Source: Chitinophaga niastensis
Lineage (GTDB): Bacteria; Bacteroidota; Bacteroidia; Chitinophagales; Chitinophagaceae
DNA: 64,000 nt
Direction of reading: 5' to 3'
Assembly (NCBI RefSeq): GCF_003014755.1
Contig: NZ_PYAW01000002.1
Coordinates: 1,488,001 to 1,552,000 of the forward strand
In this document: positions 17,790 to 27,718 of the stretch, piece after piece
Position numbering within the stretch: position 1 is the stretch's first letter
How the letters are laid out: the number at the start of each line of letters is the position of its first letter
The notes under the pieces: generated by a model
What the model saw: only the letters and a program-made list of their open reading frames with translations
The model's database searches: none
Told to the model about the DNA's origin: nothing
Translations under genes and position numbers: made by a program

Positions 17790-18989
17790 ATGATGAAATA
17801 CCTGTTACTGGCATGCGCGCTGTTGATCTTCTCCATTACATTGGAAGCCCAGACATTAAATGCACAATTAGATCCTATCAAAGCACAACTGGAAAGAAAC
17901 GGTGCTACACCTGCCAATGTTGCTATCATCCAGAAAACCATCACCAATGGGGTGAAGGACTCCCTGCAGGCAAACGCTGACCTATATAATACGATCTGGA
18001 AACTTTTCACTAACCGTGCCTTTGAAAAGGACAGTGGCTATAAATTTCTGAGCGATTTTAATATCCTCTTTAAAACATTTCAAACTACCGATAACGCAAA
18101 TGCGTCCCTGGGTTTCAGTTACGATTTCAGTTATGATTATGCTAACTATGTAGAAAAGAAGAAAGGCAGGATATCCAATTCATTTGGTATTTCGGCCAAA
18201 GGCAATGTGGCATTTAAAAAATCCATTAATCCGAATGATTTTTTAGAAACAAAAATTGATTATCGCTACGCCCATTTTTCAGGCGGCGTAATAGCGGCAA
18301 ATGATACTGCTGTTTTTCGCAGTTTAAATGATCTGGAAGATCAGCTGGTAATTATACAGGACATGAAAAGCCCTGCTGCACAAGCGTTGTGGAAGACATT
18401 TGGCAGCCAGTTAAATCTCACCAACCAGTATTATTACGCCTTTTCACCTAAAGCCTCGCTGGAATCAAACCAGGATTTTTCTAAAACACAATTTGTACCC
18501 GGTATTGCTATTGATTTAGGAGCCAAAGCCTGGAATAAACATTCCACGCTGGCTCACCTGAATGTGTTTGATTATCCTTTTGCGCTGTTAAGATTTATTA
18601 CAAGGGCAGATAAAAATTTTACGGTGTATGGCTCCACTATCCCAACGGTGCAGCTCTCCGGCGATTATGTGGTGCCAACAAAAGATTCCATCCGGCAAAA
18701 GCTGGCAGGAAATCTTTCGCCTTATCCAAGACTAAAATTTGAAACGAGCTTCCGGACATTCATCACAAGGGTGAAAAAGGAAAACATCTTTTTTAATGCC
18801 GATCTTAGAATTTACCGGGAGTTGAACGCGCCTAAGGCCATAAAGGGCGCTAACCTCGACGCACAAACGTATTTTGTAATGGCGTTACAATCTACCACCG
18901 GCTTCTATGTTAGCTACGCCAATGGCCGCCTGCCTTTTGATGCAAAGAATGATGAAGTGTATGCGATTGGGTTTAATTATAAGTTTTAA
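17790..18989 (+). CDS. Exported beta-rich protein, probable outer-membrane barrel
   Basis: The 399-residue protein has a signal peptide (MMKYLLLACALLIFSITLEAQ), then a helical part (about 25-100) and a long beta-rich domain with alternating hydrophobic strands (ASLGFSYDFSYDYANYV, SNSFGISAKGNVAF). It ends in ...AIGFNYKF, with the terminal aromatic residue used by the BAM machinery. It should sit in the outer membrane. No family is recognised. It is coupled to the 116-residue protein just upstream. Confidence 0.65.
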   Translation: MMKYLLLACALLIFSITLEAQTLNAQLDPIKAQLERNGATPANVAIIQKTITNGVKDSLQANADLYNTIWKLFTNRAFEKDSGYKFLSDFNILFKTFQTTDNANASLGFSYDFSYDYANYVEKKKGRISNSFGISAKGNVAFKKSINPNDFLETKIDYRYAHFSGGVIAANDTAVFRSLNDLEDQLVIIQDMKSPAAQALWKTFGSQLNLTNQYYYAFSPKASLESNQDFSKTQFVPGIAIDLGAKAWNKHSTLAHLNVFDYPFALLRFITRADKNFTVYGSTIPTVQLSGDYVVPTKDSIRQKLAGNLSPYPRLKFETSFRTFITRVKKENIFFNADLRIYRELNAPKAIKGANLDAQTYFVMALQSTTGFYVSYANGRLPFDAKNDEVYAIGFNYKF

Positions 18990-18999
18990 GTATTCAATT

Positions 19000-20205
19000 T
19001 TATTGCCCGGTACTCAGTGCTTCCAGTTTTTTCCTTGTATCAGTTGTTTCCTGTAAACGCAGCGATTGGCTGTAGGCTTCAATAGCCTTCGCTGTATTGC
19101 CTGCAGCGGCGTAATAGTCGCCCATACTGTCGTATGCATTGGCGCTTTGCGGATAGTTGTCGATATTCCTTCTGAACAACAAATAGGCTTTGTCCATTTT
19201 TTTATTGCCCATGCACATGTAGGCCAGGTTATTCACCTGGCTTTCGGCTGGAAGAACAGTGTAGCCCAGGTTTTCAGAGATGATCCTGAAATGTGCCGTC
19301 AGCACTGAGTCTACGTCCAATGCAGGATCATAACTAAACATACTTGTTTTAAACTGGTAATAGTTAAACAGGAAACGAAGTGCATCATACTCGCCGTTTA
19401 ACTCCACGGTACCATGGCGCTCACCAGGATAAAATTTGGCGTCCCAGCGTAAACAATTGTTACTATTGGCTCTCAGGGCTTTGATGAAGGGGATCACAGA
19501 CCGGGTTACAGCCGTATTCTGGCTGGCGTCTTTTAATACACTGATGGTGTCCATACCAGGAGGCATATTATTAGCCATGGCAACAAATAAAGAGGTGTGA
19601 TCAAATTTCCTGGTGGCCAGCGCTTTTTCGGCTTCTTTTAATAGCTGCTGATGGTCCCACCATAAGCTGGGGTCAATAGCGATGTAGGCATTAAACAATT
19701 TGGTATGATGGATCAGCGCATTTACTACGGTGAGTCCGCCCAATGAGTGGCCGCTGAAAAGACGATAAGGAGCTGTAGGGTACAAAGAATCTATATACGG
19801 GATCAGTTCTTTTTCAATAAAACGGATAAAGTTTTCACCACCGCCAGACATGCTGGCAAAGGTATTGTCTATCATGTTGTCCGCAGTTGCGTGCGTGGGT
19901 GTAAGGTCCCGGTTGCGGGAAGTGTTGATGATGCCTACCACTATCATATCCGGCCATACGCCACTCATTTGTTTTACCATACCCACTGTAGCGTGGAAAT
20001 GATCTTCCCCATCCAGCAAATACAATACAGGATAGCGTTGTAGTTTGTCTGCATTGTCTGGTACATGCACCCAGATAGTCCTGTTTTCTTTTAGTACAGT
20101 GGAGTAAACATGATCAATAGTACCAATCACAATTTTATTATCGGCCTGTTGCGCCTGAACAGATAGCAGGGAGAAGGATAACAGTAGGGGGAGAAGCAAT
20201 TTCAT
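19000..20205 (-). CDS. Exported esterase (PF00756-type) with C-terminal TPR
   Basis: The 401-residue protein has a signal peptide (MKLLLPLLLSFSLLSVQAQ) and an esterase-D-type alpha/beta hydrolase fold. YPVLYLLDGEDHFH is near residue 58, the nucleophile is Ser154 in GHSLGG, and the candidate His is in PGERHGTVE near residue 256. Relatives are Fes/IroE-like enterobactin esterases and feruloyl esterases. Residues 340-395 form one or two TPR units (ANAYDSMGDYYAAAGNTAKAIEAY). It should be periplasmic. The substrate is unknown; a siderophore or acyl ester is plausible. Confidence 0.85.
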   Translation of the reverse strand: MKLLLPLLLSFSLLSVQAQQADNKIVIGTIDHVYSTVLKENRTIWVHVPDNADKLQRYPVLYLLDGEDHFHATVGMVKQMSGVWPDMIVVGIINTSRNRDLTPTHATADNMIDNTFASMSGGGENFIRFIEKELIPYIDSLYPTAPYRLFSGHSLGGLTVVNALIHHTKLFNAYIAIDPSLWWDHQQLLKEAEKALATRKFDHTSLFVAMANNMPPGMDTISVLKDASQNTAVTRSVIPFIKALRANSNNCLRWDAKFYPGERHGTVELNGEYDALRFLFNYYQFKTSMFSYDPALDVDSVLTAHFRIISENLGYTVLPAESQVNNLAYMCMGNKKMDKAYLLFRRNIDNYPQSANAYDSMGDYYAAAGNTAKAIEAYSQSLRLQETTDTRKKLEALSTGQ

Positions 20206-20303
20206 GGTTGTGGCAATTGCTTAGTAAAATAAGGGTTTATGCCGACAATTTTAACATCTTTTTGGGAGGCATTTTCCAGGCTAAGAATCAGTAGGGGTAT
20301 AAA

Positions 20304-20327
20304 AAAAGGGAACTGAGGTTCCCTTTT
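20304..20327 (-). terminator. Terminator of the OmpA-like gene
   Basis: AAAAGGGAAC and GTTCCCTTTT pair around a TGAG loop. On the minus strand the stem is followed by a run of T, eight bases after the OmpA-like stop codon. Confidence 0.85.
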
Positions 20328-20334
20328 CTGTCAT

Positions 20335-21621
20335 CTATATCTTCACAAATTCTACCCGCCGGTTATTAGCTTTGCCAACATCGGTGGTATTATTATCTAT
20401 TGGCTGCGTTTTGCCTTTGCCGTTAGTTTCCATACGGGTAAGATCAATATTGAATGTTTTGTTGAGGGCTGTCTTTACCGCTTCCGCTCTGCGTTTGGAC
20501 AAGTCCAGGTTTAGCTGCTCATTGCCATCAGTGTCTGTATGACCTACAATTTTCACCCTTAAAGCAGGGTTGTCTGTCAGTACGGCGGCAATATCCTTCA
20601 GCGCACCATAGGACTCTGCCTGGATTTCATCGCTGTTGGTATTGAATAAGATGCCATGGGTAACAAATTTTCCTTCGGTGATCAGTTTATTACGGGTATC
20701 CGGTGCACCTACTGCCAGGCGTATGTTGCTGATAAAGAAAGCGCCGTCCGGAGAGTCAAAGGTTGGTGCGTAGGTATGAAATGCCAGTGTGTTGAGGATG
20801 GTGTTAGGGTCCAGTGCACGTGGCAGATCCAGTATTTTATTATCATCCAGGTATACCCGTACCCGTTGTTTCTGGCGCCAGATAGACACCTTCACAAAAT
20901 TCTTTTTAGGCACATTAAACGCAGCTATATCGCTGATGGAATGTTCTTCGATCAGGTTGGAAGAGTACCTGAATACGCCGCTACCACTGGATCTTGGCGT
21001 TAACTCTACCTTGAAAGAGGGGGTAGTGGTGCTGGCGGCGGTACCATAGTTAAATTTCTCCTCGGTATTGTCTGCTTTTATCAGGCTGATTGCTAAGGAG
21101 CCGATGTTGGAAATTTCATTGTTGGCCATCACATCTACCTGCAGGGTGAAATTATCCGGGAAGTTGCTGTTGATGTATTCCGGGAAAAAAACGCCGTCTT
21201 GCTGTATGCGGAGCCATTTACCCGGACGGTTGCTTACCGTAACCAGTTCCGCACCGGAGTGGGTATTCCATTGCCCTGGGAACTCGCCGATGGGATCCTG
21301 GGAAAATGATTCTTCCACGATGATCTTTTCTCCCGGAACAAAATCAAAACGGGAATAGGAAGTGATGTTGGTGTTAACCGTCGTACCTGCGTTGCCGTTA
21401 GCCGTTGTATTAACTGCGCCATTTTCAGTGGTGGCCTTTACATCCGGTACATTGCCGCTGGCCGGTGTATCCTTCTTTTTCGCTTCTGTGGCTTTATCTA
21501 TCGTTTTGTCTACTGCGTCATTGACCTTTTGTTGCACCTTATTTTTGATGCGATCAAATAACTGTGCCCTGACACTGCCTCCCAGGGCGCAAACTACCAA
21601 TACTAATACTAGCTTTTTCAT
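20335..21621 (-). CDS. OmpA-family peptidoglycan-associated protein
   Basis: This 428-residue exported protein has a signal peptide (MKKLVLVLVVCALGGSVRAQ), a charged helical linker (about 22-60), a Thr/Asn-rich spacer, a beta-rich central domain (about 95-310, jelly-roll-like: PDNFTLQVDVMANNE), and a C-terminal OmpA domain (about 325-428). GHTDTDGNEQLNLDLSKRRAEAV and the final NNRRVEF are the peptidoglycan-binding signature. It probably tethers the outer membrane to the wall. The central domain is not a barrel, so it is likely periplasmic. A strong terminator follows. Confidence 0.9.
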   Translation of the reverse strand: MKKLVLVLVVCALGGSVRAQLFDRIKNKVQQKVNDAVDKTIDKATEAKKKDTPASGNVPDVKATTENGAVNTTANGNAGTTVNTNITSYSRFDFVPGEKIIVEESFSQDPIGEFPGQWNTHSGAELVTVSNRPGKWLRIQQDGVFFPEYINSNFPDNFTLQVDVMANNEISNIGSLAISLIKADNTEEKFNYGTAASTTTPSFKVELTPRSSGSGVFRYSSNLIEEHSISDIAAFNVPKKNFVKVSIWRQKQRVRVYLDDNKILDLPRALDPNTILNTLAFHTYAPTFDSPDGAFFISNIRLAVGAPDTRNKLITEGKFVTHGILFNTNSDEIQAESYGALKDIAAVLTDNPALRVKIVGHTDTDGNEQLNLDLSKRRAEAVKTALNKTFNIDLTRMETNGKGKTQPIDNNTTDVGKANNRRVEFVKI

Positions 21622-21782
21622 TTACTATGCGGGATTGATTCAAAATGAATGGTCGAAAAAAGCTGCAAGATACGGATGTTAGGAGGCTCCGAAAAATCAT
21701 TTTAATCTCTTGGTCCTTTTTTTGTTCCTTCGCATACAAGACCTCTTTATCCCTTTTATTACTGACCCATCAAATTGTGCGC

Positions 21783-22262
21783 ATGATTATTAAAGAGTTA
21801 CCCGTTGTTATCGAAACACCTAAAGGGAGTAGTGAAAAATATGACTTTGACCCAGCCTCCCGATTTTTTGTACTGAGTAAAATATTGCCGGCCGGCATGA
21901 TCTTCCCTTATGATTTCGGATTTATTCTTGGTTCAAAAGGAGAGGATGGCGATCCGCTGGATGTGCTGGTGATCTCGGAATTCAGGAGTTTTCCGGGCTG
22001 CCTGATCAAGTGCCGCTTATTAGGCGCTATCAGGGCGGAGCAAAAAGAAAGAGATGGTAAAACAGCGCGGAACGACCGCTATATAGCCATTCCGCTGGCA
22101 TCCAAAGCGTATAAAGATGTGGATGCTGTTTCCTTACAGATGATTAAAGAGCTGGAACATTTTTTCATTGCTTATCATGAACAGGATGGAAAACAGTTTA
22201 CTCCTTTGGGCTTTATGGAAGCGGCACCGGCTTATGAACAGATAAAATTTCCGGATAAATAA
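21783..22262 (+). CDS. ppa: Inorganic pyrophosphatase, family I
   Basis: The ATG at 21783 gives a 159-residue protein that starts MIIKELPVVIETPKGS, as family I pyrophosphatases do. The ATG at 21645 would add 46 unrelated residues overlapping the divergent promoter region. The signature GEDGDPLDVLV (Asp55, Asp57, Asp60) holds the metal-binding aspartates, and KYDFDPASRFFVLSKILPAGMIFP is the usual active-site loop. It hydrolyses pyrophosphate to phosphate with Mg. The Nramp-like transporter gene starts 31 bases downstream, which suggests a joint metal/pyrophosphate role. Confidence 0.92.
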   Translation: MIIKELPVVIETPKGSSEKYDFDPASRFFVLSKILPAGMIFPYDFGFILGSKGEDGDPLDVLVISEFRSFPGCLIKCRLLGAIRAEQKERDGKTARNDRYIAIPLASKAYKDVDAVSLQMIKELEHFFIAYHEQDGKQFTPLGFMEAAPAYEQIKFPDK

Positions 22263-22292
22263 ACGGTATCAGCATACAATAACTTATTCCAC

Positions 22293-23564
22293 ATGAAAAA
22301 GGAGGTACCGATTGAGCAGAAAGGTTTCCGGCGGTTTTTGTCTAAGCTGGGGCCGGGATTAATTACCGGCGCCAGCGATGATGATCCTTCCGGGATTACC
22401 ACCTATTCGCAGGCGGGTGCGCAATTTGGCTTTGCTACCTTATGGACGGCCGTCATCACTTTTCCTTTGATGGTGGCGGTGCAGGAGATGTGTGCGAGGA
22501 TAGGTGCAATAACTTCCATGGGACTGACCGGCACACTAAAAAAACATTATCCCCGCTGGATTTTATGGGTGATAGTCATTACGAGCTTTCCGGCGATCAT
22601 CCTCAATATAGGGGCAGATATTGCAGGGATGGGTGCTGTATCCAATTTAATATTTCCGCGTATACCGGCATTTGTTTTCACTATCGGCTTCACCATCTTC
22701 ATTACGGTGAGCATGATTTTCTTTTCGTATCAGCAGATAGCCAGTATCCTCAAATACACCTGTATTGTATTGCTGGCATATCTCATCGTTCCTTTTATCA
22801 CAAAAACAAGCTGGAATAAAGTAGCAGTGTCCATCTTCCTGCCACATATCAGTTTTTCAAAGGATTATATTGAAATGCTGGTGGCTTTCCTGGGAACTAC
22901 CATCTCTCCTTATTTATTCTTCTGGCAGGCTACTATGGAGGCAGAAGATATTAAACATCAACGAAGAAGGGTAGTGGTAAATAAACAGTTGCTGACGGAT
23001 GTAAGACAGGATGTTACCGCCGGGATATTTTGCTCTAACCTTGTCATGATGTTTATTATTATCACCTGCGGTAATGTGCTGTTCAGTCATGGTACCACAA
23101 AGATAACAACCGTTGAACAGGCTGCCAGTGCATTAAAACCGCTTGCAGGCGCATTCTCCTACTGGCTGTTTGCTATTGGGATAATTGGTACGGGCATGCT
23201 GGCTATTCCGGTACTATGCGGCTCCCTGTCGTATATGTTTGCAGAAACCTTTAACTGGAAAGAGGGACTGGATAAAAAGTTCTCCCAGGCTAAACCATTT
23301 TACGGCATCATTGTATTGTCATTAGGTGTAGGACTGGCCATCAACTATGTTGGCGTAAGTCCGGTCCAGGGATTGTTTTATACCGCTGTACTTTATGGTT
23401 TAACAGCTCCGCTGATGATCAGTGTAATACTGCACATCTGTAATAACAGGAGAATAATGGGCAAATACGTAAATAAGCGTTGGTCCAATATACTGGGCGG
23501 TATAGCGTTCATCTTTATGACGGTGGCAGCTGTATTTTTACTGTACCTTCAATTTATGACCTGA
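22293..23564 (+). CDS. Nramp-related divalent metal transporter
   Basis: The 423-residue protein has about 11 membrane helices in the Nramp fold. Helix 1 reads GPGLITGASDDDPSGITTYS, where classical Nramp has DPGN; here DPSG replaces it. The helix 6 region reads ISPYLFFWQATMEAEDI and lacks the Met-Pro-His of Mn/Fe carriers. These changes put it among Nramp-related proteins, some of which move Mg. It follows pyrophosphatase, a Mg enzyme, in one transcript. Metal choice is an inference; inner-membrane location is clear. Confidence 0.85.
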   Translation: MKKEVPIEQKGFRRFLSKLGPGLITGASDDDPSGITTYSQAGAQFGFATLWTAVITFPLMVAVQEMCARIGAITSMGLTGTLKKHYPRWILWVIVITSFPAIILNIGADIAGMGAVSNLIFPRIPAFVFTIGFTIFITVSMIFFSYQQIASILKYTCIVLLAYLIVPFITKTSWNKVAVSIFLPHISFSKDYIEMLVAFLGTTISPYLFFWQATMEAEDIKHQRRRVVVNKQLLTDVRQDVTAGIFCSNLVMMFIIITCGNVLFSHGTTKITTVEQAASALKPLAGAFSYWLFAIGIIGTGMLAIPVLCGSLSYMFAETFNWKEGLDKKFSQAKPFYGIIVLSLGVGLAINYVGVSPVQGLFYTAVLYGLTAPLMISVILHICNNRRIMGKYVNKRWSNILGGIAFIFMTVAAVFLLYLQFMT

Positions 23565-23698
23565 GCATTAAGTGGAGGTATGTGTAATTTTCTACACAAT
23601 TTAGCAAGAGAGTGTGGAATTCGGCTGATGATTGTTCCACGGAAGACAACCAGTTTTGATTACAGTACGTACTTAACCTTGCATCTATTCTGATACAA

Positions 23699-26600
23699 AT
23701 GATAAAAGAGCCATCAATGGACACTACAGATACCCAGTTTGCAGGAAAGTTTGGATTCCTTTCGGGAGGTGGTGAAACCGGTGCACTCATACGTTCTTTC
23801 AACTGGACTGATTCTCCCATAGGTAGTATGGATGAATGGCCGCAGCCTTTAAAAACCTGCATCAGGATCATTCTCACTTCCCGTCAGCCGATGTTTATCT
23901 GGTGGGGGAAGGAACTCATTAATATTTATAACGATGCCTATAAAACTGTTGTTGGCGGTAAACATCCTGCTGCTTTAGGTCAGCCTGCAGCAATGGTATG
24001 GGCAGAAATATGGGACGAAATTGGTCCCCGGCTGGATAATGCCATCCATAAAAGTGAAGGTACCTATGACGAGGCCCTGTTGCTGATCATGCATCGTAAC
24101 GGCTATCCGGAAGAAACTTATTATACCTTTTCTTACTGCCCCATTCCGGATGATAAAGGTGACACTGCGGGTATCTTATGCGCCAATACAGACGATACAC
24201 AGCGCATCCTCCTCGAAAGAGAATTAAGAACGTTTAAAGATATTACCCGGTTTAATACAAAAAGCGATACACAAACATCCGTGTATACGCACACGTTACA
24301 GGCGCTGGCAGAAAATAAACAGGACATTCCCTTTGCTGCTTTTTATGCTTTGCATAAAGAAGGCGGGCTGACAGGTACCACGCTGGATGGTTTATCTGAA
24401 AAGGTTTTCCCCCAGTTTACGCATATATATGATGCCGGTCTGTTATGGCCGGTGAAAGAAGCGATCTCCCTGAATCGCCCGCTGCTGGTGGAAGGACTCA
24501 CAGCGAAATTCGGGGTATTACCTGCAGGTGCCTGGAAACAGGTGCCGGACAATGGCCTGGTGATTCCTGTATGGCAAAGCGGACAGCCAGCACCTTATGG
24601 TGTATTGATCGCGGGACTAAATCCTTTCCGGCAGCTGGATGAAAAATACCAAAGCTTTTTTCAACTGATCTGTGATCAGTTTGCAGCGGGTATTTCCAGC
24701 GTTAAAGCTTTGGAAGAAGAACAACAACGCGTAAATGCATTACTGGAGCTGGACCGCGCCAAGACGACCTTTTTCAGTAATATCAGCCACGAATTCAGAA
24801 CACCGTTGTCGCTGATACTGGGACCCGTAGAAGAGATCCTGCGTAATCCGGAAGCGCTGAGCACCGATATAAAGGAGTCGTTAACCTTAACACACCGTAA
24901 TACCTTACGTTTACTCAAACTGGTGAATTCCCTGCTGGATTTCTCCCGTATTGAAGCCGGCAGAATACACGCCAGCTACGCTAAAACAGATATTGTTGGT
25001 TTTACAAAAGAGTTAATCAGCCACTTCGACAAGGCCATGCGGAAAGGCGGATTAACGATGGTGGTGAATTATGATTTTATAGATGATGAGGTATATGTAG
25101 ACAGAGATATGTGGGAGAAGATTGTTTTTAACCTGATATCTAACGCCTTCAAATATACGTTAAAAGGGGCCATAGCGGTGAGGGTTACCCAGCGCGGAGA
25201 CCAGGTGGAATTAACAGTGGCGGATACTGGTCTTGGTATTGCACCTTCAGACCTTCATAAAATTTTTGAACGTTTTCACCGGGGGATGCATACTGCAGGC
25301 CGCAGCCAGGAAGGCAGCGGCATCGGGCTCTCCCTGGTGCATGAACTGGTAAAGCTGCACGAAGGTACTATTCATGTAACCAGCACCGAAGGATTAGGTT
25401 CTACGTTTACGGTGTCTATACCGCTTGGTAAAGATCATCTGCCGGCAGATAAAATTGCTCCCGACAATCTGCCGCTGGAACACAAGCCATACAATGCTTT
25501 TGTAGAAGAAGCACTGATGTGGGGAGAAGAAGACCATCCGGATAATTTTGAGAACCATCACCCGCTGAGGCCATATATTATTTTGGCAGATGATAATGCT
25601 GATATGAGAGAATATATCAGGCGCTTGTTAAGCGATCAGTATGAGGTGGCTACTGTAAAAGACGGAGATGCTTTACTTCATATGATTGCCAAACGTATAC
25701 CTGATCTGATTATCAGCGATGTGATGATGCCGGGCATAAATGGTTTTAGTTTGGTAAAGTTATTAAAAGAAAACCCCGTTACGGTAAATGTTCCTGTGAT
25801 GCTGCTATCTGCCAGAGCAGGAGTAGAGGCTACTATTGAAGGGTTGCTTTCTGGAGCTGATGATTACCTGGCCAAACCATTTTCTGCACGTGAACTTTTG
25901 TCGCGCATAGCTGCCGGCATCAAAGTATCCCACAGCAGGACGCATGCTTTTAATGAAATTCACCACCTGTTCATGCAAGCGCCTGTGGCGATAACTATCC
26001 TGAAAGGCAGGGACTATGTGGTGGAATTGGCGAATGAGCTTTATCTGTCTATAGTGGATATGCAGGAAAGTGAGTTGCTGGGAAAATCTTTGCTGACAGT
26101 ATTTCCGGAGCTTATCCCACAGGGATTTAAAGATTTACTGGACCAGGTATTCTATTCAGGCCAGCCGTATTATGGTAATGAAGTCCCCCTGGAATGGCTG
26201 CTGAAAGGGGAAAAGATAAAACGTTATTACAACTTCGTGTATCAGCCCATGCGGGATATGGATGAATCCATTACCGGCGTGATAGTAATGGTAACAGACA
26301 TTTCAGACACAGTACGCGCTAAGCGGAAACTGGAAGAAAGTGAATCCAAATATATGCAGCTGGTTTTTAAGCTGGAAGCCATGGTGGAACAGCGTACCAA
26401 GGAATTGCAGGAAGCTAATTATTACCTGGAGAAATCCAATAAGGAACTGGAGCAGTTCGCCTATGTGACCAGCCATGATTTACAGGAGCCATTGCGTAAG
26501 ATCCATACTTTTGCGGGCATGCTCCTGAACATTAACAAGGAAGTGCTGAATGATGCCTCCAAACTGTATATTGAAAAAGTGATGTTGAGCACCAGGCGCA

Positions 26601-27172
26601 TGTCGCAGTTAATCCGGGACTTGCTGGATTTCTCAAGGCTGGCGCATGTGCAGGAAGAATTTATCCCAACAGATCTGAATGAAATCCTTCAGCAGGTATT
26701 AACTGATTTTGAAGTAACGATCAGTCAGCATAACGTGCAGGTCAGCATCGATCATCTGCCGAAGCTACCGGCCATTCCATTGCAAATGAATCAGCTGTTT
26801 TATAATTTATTGGGTAATGCCCTGAAATTTATTACCCCTTCCAGAACGCCTGTTATTCATATTTCTGCGAGCATGATGCGAGAGGCCGATATGCTGGAAT
26901 TCCCGGTACTGGATGCTGATAAAGACTATTATGAAATTGTGGTAAGCGATAATGGTATAGGGTTTGACCAGATTTATGCAGATAAAATATTTCAGATATT
27001 CCAACGCTTAAATGATCGTGCTACTTTTGAAGGTACCGGTATCGGATTGGCCTTGTGTAATAAAATTGTGTTAAATCATAGAGGACATATTTACGCTAAA
27101 GGCAAGCCTGGTGAGGGTGCCAGCTTTGTAGTGATTTTACCGGCATTGGGAAAGATAGTGACTATGCAGTAA
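23699..27172 (+). CDS. Hybrid sensor histidine kinase with two kinase modules and one receiver
   Basis: The 1157-residue protein is soluble. It has a PAS-like domain (about 25-185), a GAF-like region (195-340), a first HisKA/HATPase (His364 in ISHEFRTPLS, DTGLGIAPSD), a receiver (Asp674 in IISDVMMPG), a second PAS (about 755-870), a coiled coil, and a second HisKA/HATPase (His926 in TSHDLQEPLRK, DNGIGFDQIYADKIF). Both kinase cores keep their phospho-His and ATP motifs. A stand-alone receiver gene follows after 30 bases. With no membrane helix it probably reads an internal signal, as phytochrome-type or light/redox kinases do. Confidence 0.92.
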   Translation: MIKEPSMDTTDTQFAGKFGFLSGGGETGALIRSFNWTDSPIGSMDEWPQPLKTCIRIILTSRQPMFIWWGKELINIYNDAYKTVVGGKHPAALGQPAAMVWAEIWDEIGPRLDNAIHKSEGTYDEALLLIMHRNGYPEETYYTFSYCPIPDDKGDTAGILCANTDDTQRILLERELRTFKDITRFNTKSDTQTSVYTHTLQALAENKQDIPFAAFYALHKEGGLTGTTLDGLSEKVFPQFTHIYDAGLLWPVKEAISLNRPLLVEGLTAKFGVLPAGAWKQVPDNGLVIPVWQSGQPAPYGVLIAGLNPFRQLDEKYQSFFQLICDQFAAGISSVKALEEEQQRVNALLELDRAKTTFFSNISHEFRTPLSLILGPVEEILRNPEALSTDIKESLTLTHRNTLRLLKLVNSLLDFSRIEAGRIHASYAKTDIVGFTKELISHFDKAMRKGGLTMVVNYDFIDDEVYVDRDMWEKIVFNLISNAFKYTLKGAIAVRVTQRGDQVELTVADTGLGIAPSDLHKIFERFHRGMHTAGRSQEGSGIGLSLVHELVKLHEGTIHVTSTEGLGSTFTVSIPLGKDHLPADKIAPDNLPLEHKPYNAFVEEALMWGEEDHPDNFENHHPLRPYIILADDNADMREYIRRLLSDQYEVATVKDGDALLHMIAKRIPDLIISDVMMPGINGFSLVKLLKENPVTVNVPVMLLSARAGVEATIEGLLSGADDYLAKPFSARELLSRIAAGIKVSHSRTHAFNEIHHLFMQAPVAITILKGRDYVVELANELYLSIVDMQESELLGKSLLTVFPELIPQGFKDLLDQVFYSGQPYYGNEVPLEWLLKGEKIKRYYNFVYQPMRDMDESITGVIVMVTDISDTVRAKRKLEESESKYMQLVFKLEAMVEQRTKELQEANYYLEKSNKELEQFAYVTSHDLQEPLRKIHTFAGMLLNINKEVLNDASKLYIEKVMLSTRRMSQLIRDLLDFSRLAHVQEEFIPTDLNEILQQVLTDFEVTISQHNVQVSIDHLPKLPAIPLQMNQLFYNLLGNALKFITPSRTPVIHISASMMREADMLEFPVLDADKDYYEIVVSDNGIGFDQIYADKIFQIFQRLNDRATFEGTGIGLALCNKIVLNHRGHIYAKGKPGEGASFVVILPALGKIVTMQ

Positions 27173-27202
27173 TTTTGCAGCAGCCAACAAAACTATCCTG
27201 CA

Positions 27203-27715
27203 ATGAAAAAGAAATTGACCTGCTTGTTAATTGACGCCGACCGCGACCGGCGTAATCAATTCTATCTTGCACTGGATCTGTTACAAATCAGTAAGGCATG
27301 TGTTTGTCAGGATGATACTGATAAGGCATTGGACTATTTTAAAAAGCAGCCGGCATTTACACCCGATTATATCTTCTTAGACATATTACAACCGCAGCAG
27401 GAAGGTGTACTATTTCTCCGTAAGCTCCGGAAAATAAAGCGCTTTCAGCAAACGCCGGTTATCTGGTATTCAAAATCATATGATGTTCAACAAGCTCCTG
27501 CACTTCGGGAGACGGGTTTTGCTGCCGGTGTAACAAAACATGGTGACCTTTACCATCTCAAAGAAAATCTGCGCTCCCTTTTCCATAGTGAACCAGCCGT
27601 TGCTGTTGCGCCGGAAGAGGTGTCGGCTGCCACACGGTTTAAACAGGCCTTCGTATTTCCCTTATCAGCGCAGATAATTGGTAGAATTTGGTATTTTACC
27701 AGGGAATTAACCTGA
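27203..27715 (+). CDS. Stand-alone response-regulator receiver protein
   Basis: This 170-residue protein is one receiver domain: acidic pocket LLIDADRDRR, phospho-acceptor Asp in YIFLDILQPQQEG near residue 59, Ser in VIWYSKSYD and Lys in AGVTKHGD. All key residues are present, though the acidic pair is DAD rather than DD. Residues 130-170 are an unstructured or amphipathic tail with no output domain. It sits 30 bases behind the hybrid kinase and is probably its partner, carrying phosphate by protein contact. The GH20 gene starts three bases after its stop. Confidence 0.82.
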   Translation: MKKKLTCLLIDADRDRRNQFYLALDLLQISKACVCQDDTDKALDYFKKQPAFTPDYIFLDILQPQQEGVLFLRKLRKIKRFQQTPVIWYSKSYDVQQAPALRETGFAAGVTKHGDLYHLKENLRSLFHSEPAVAVAPEEVSAATRFKQAFVFPLSAQIIGRIWYFTRELT

Positions 27716-27718
27716 ATA

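Noticed and set aside
21645..21782. N-terminal extension of the pyrophosphatase from the upstream ATG
   Set aside because: The 46 extra residues are basic and hydrophobic without family similarity and lie in the divergent promoter gap; family I enzymes start near MIIKELP.
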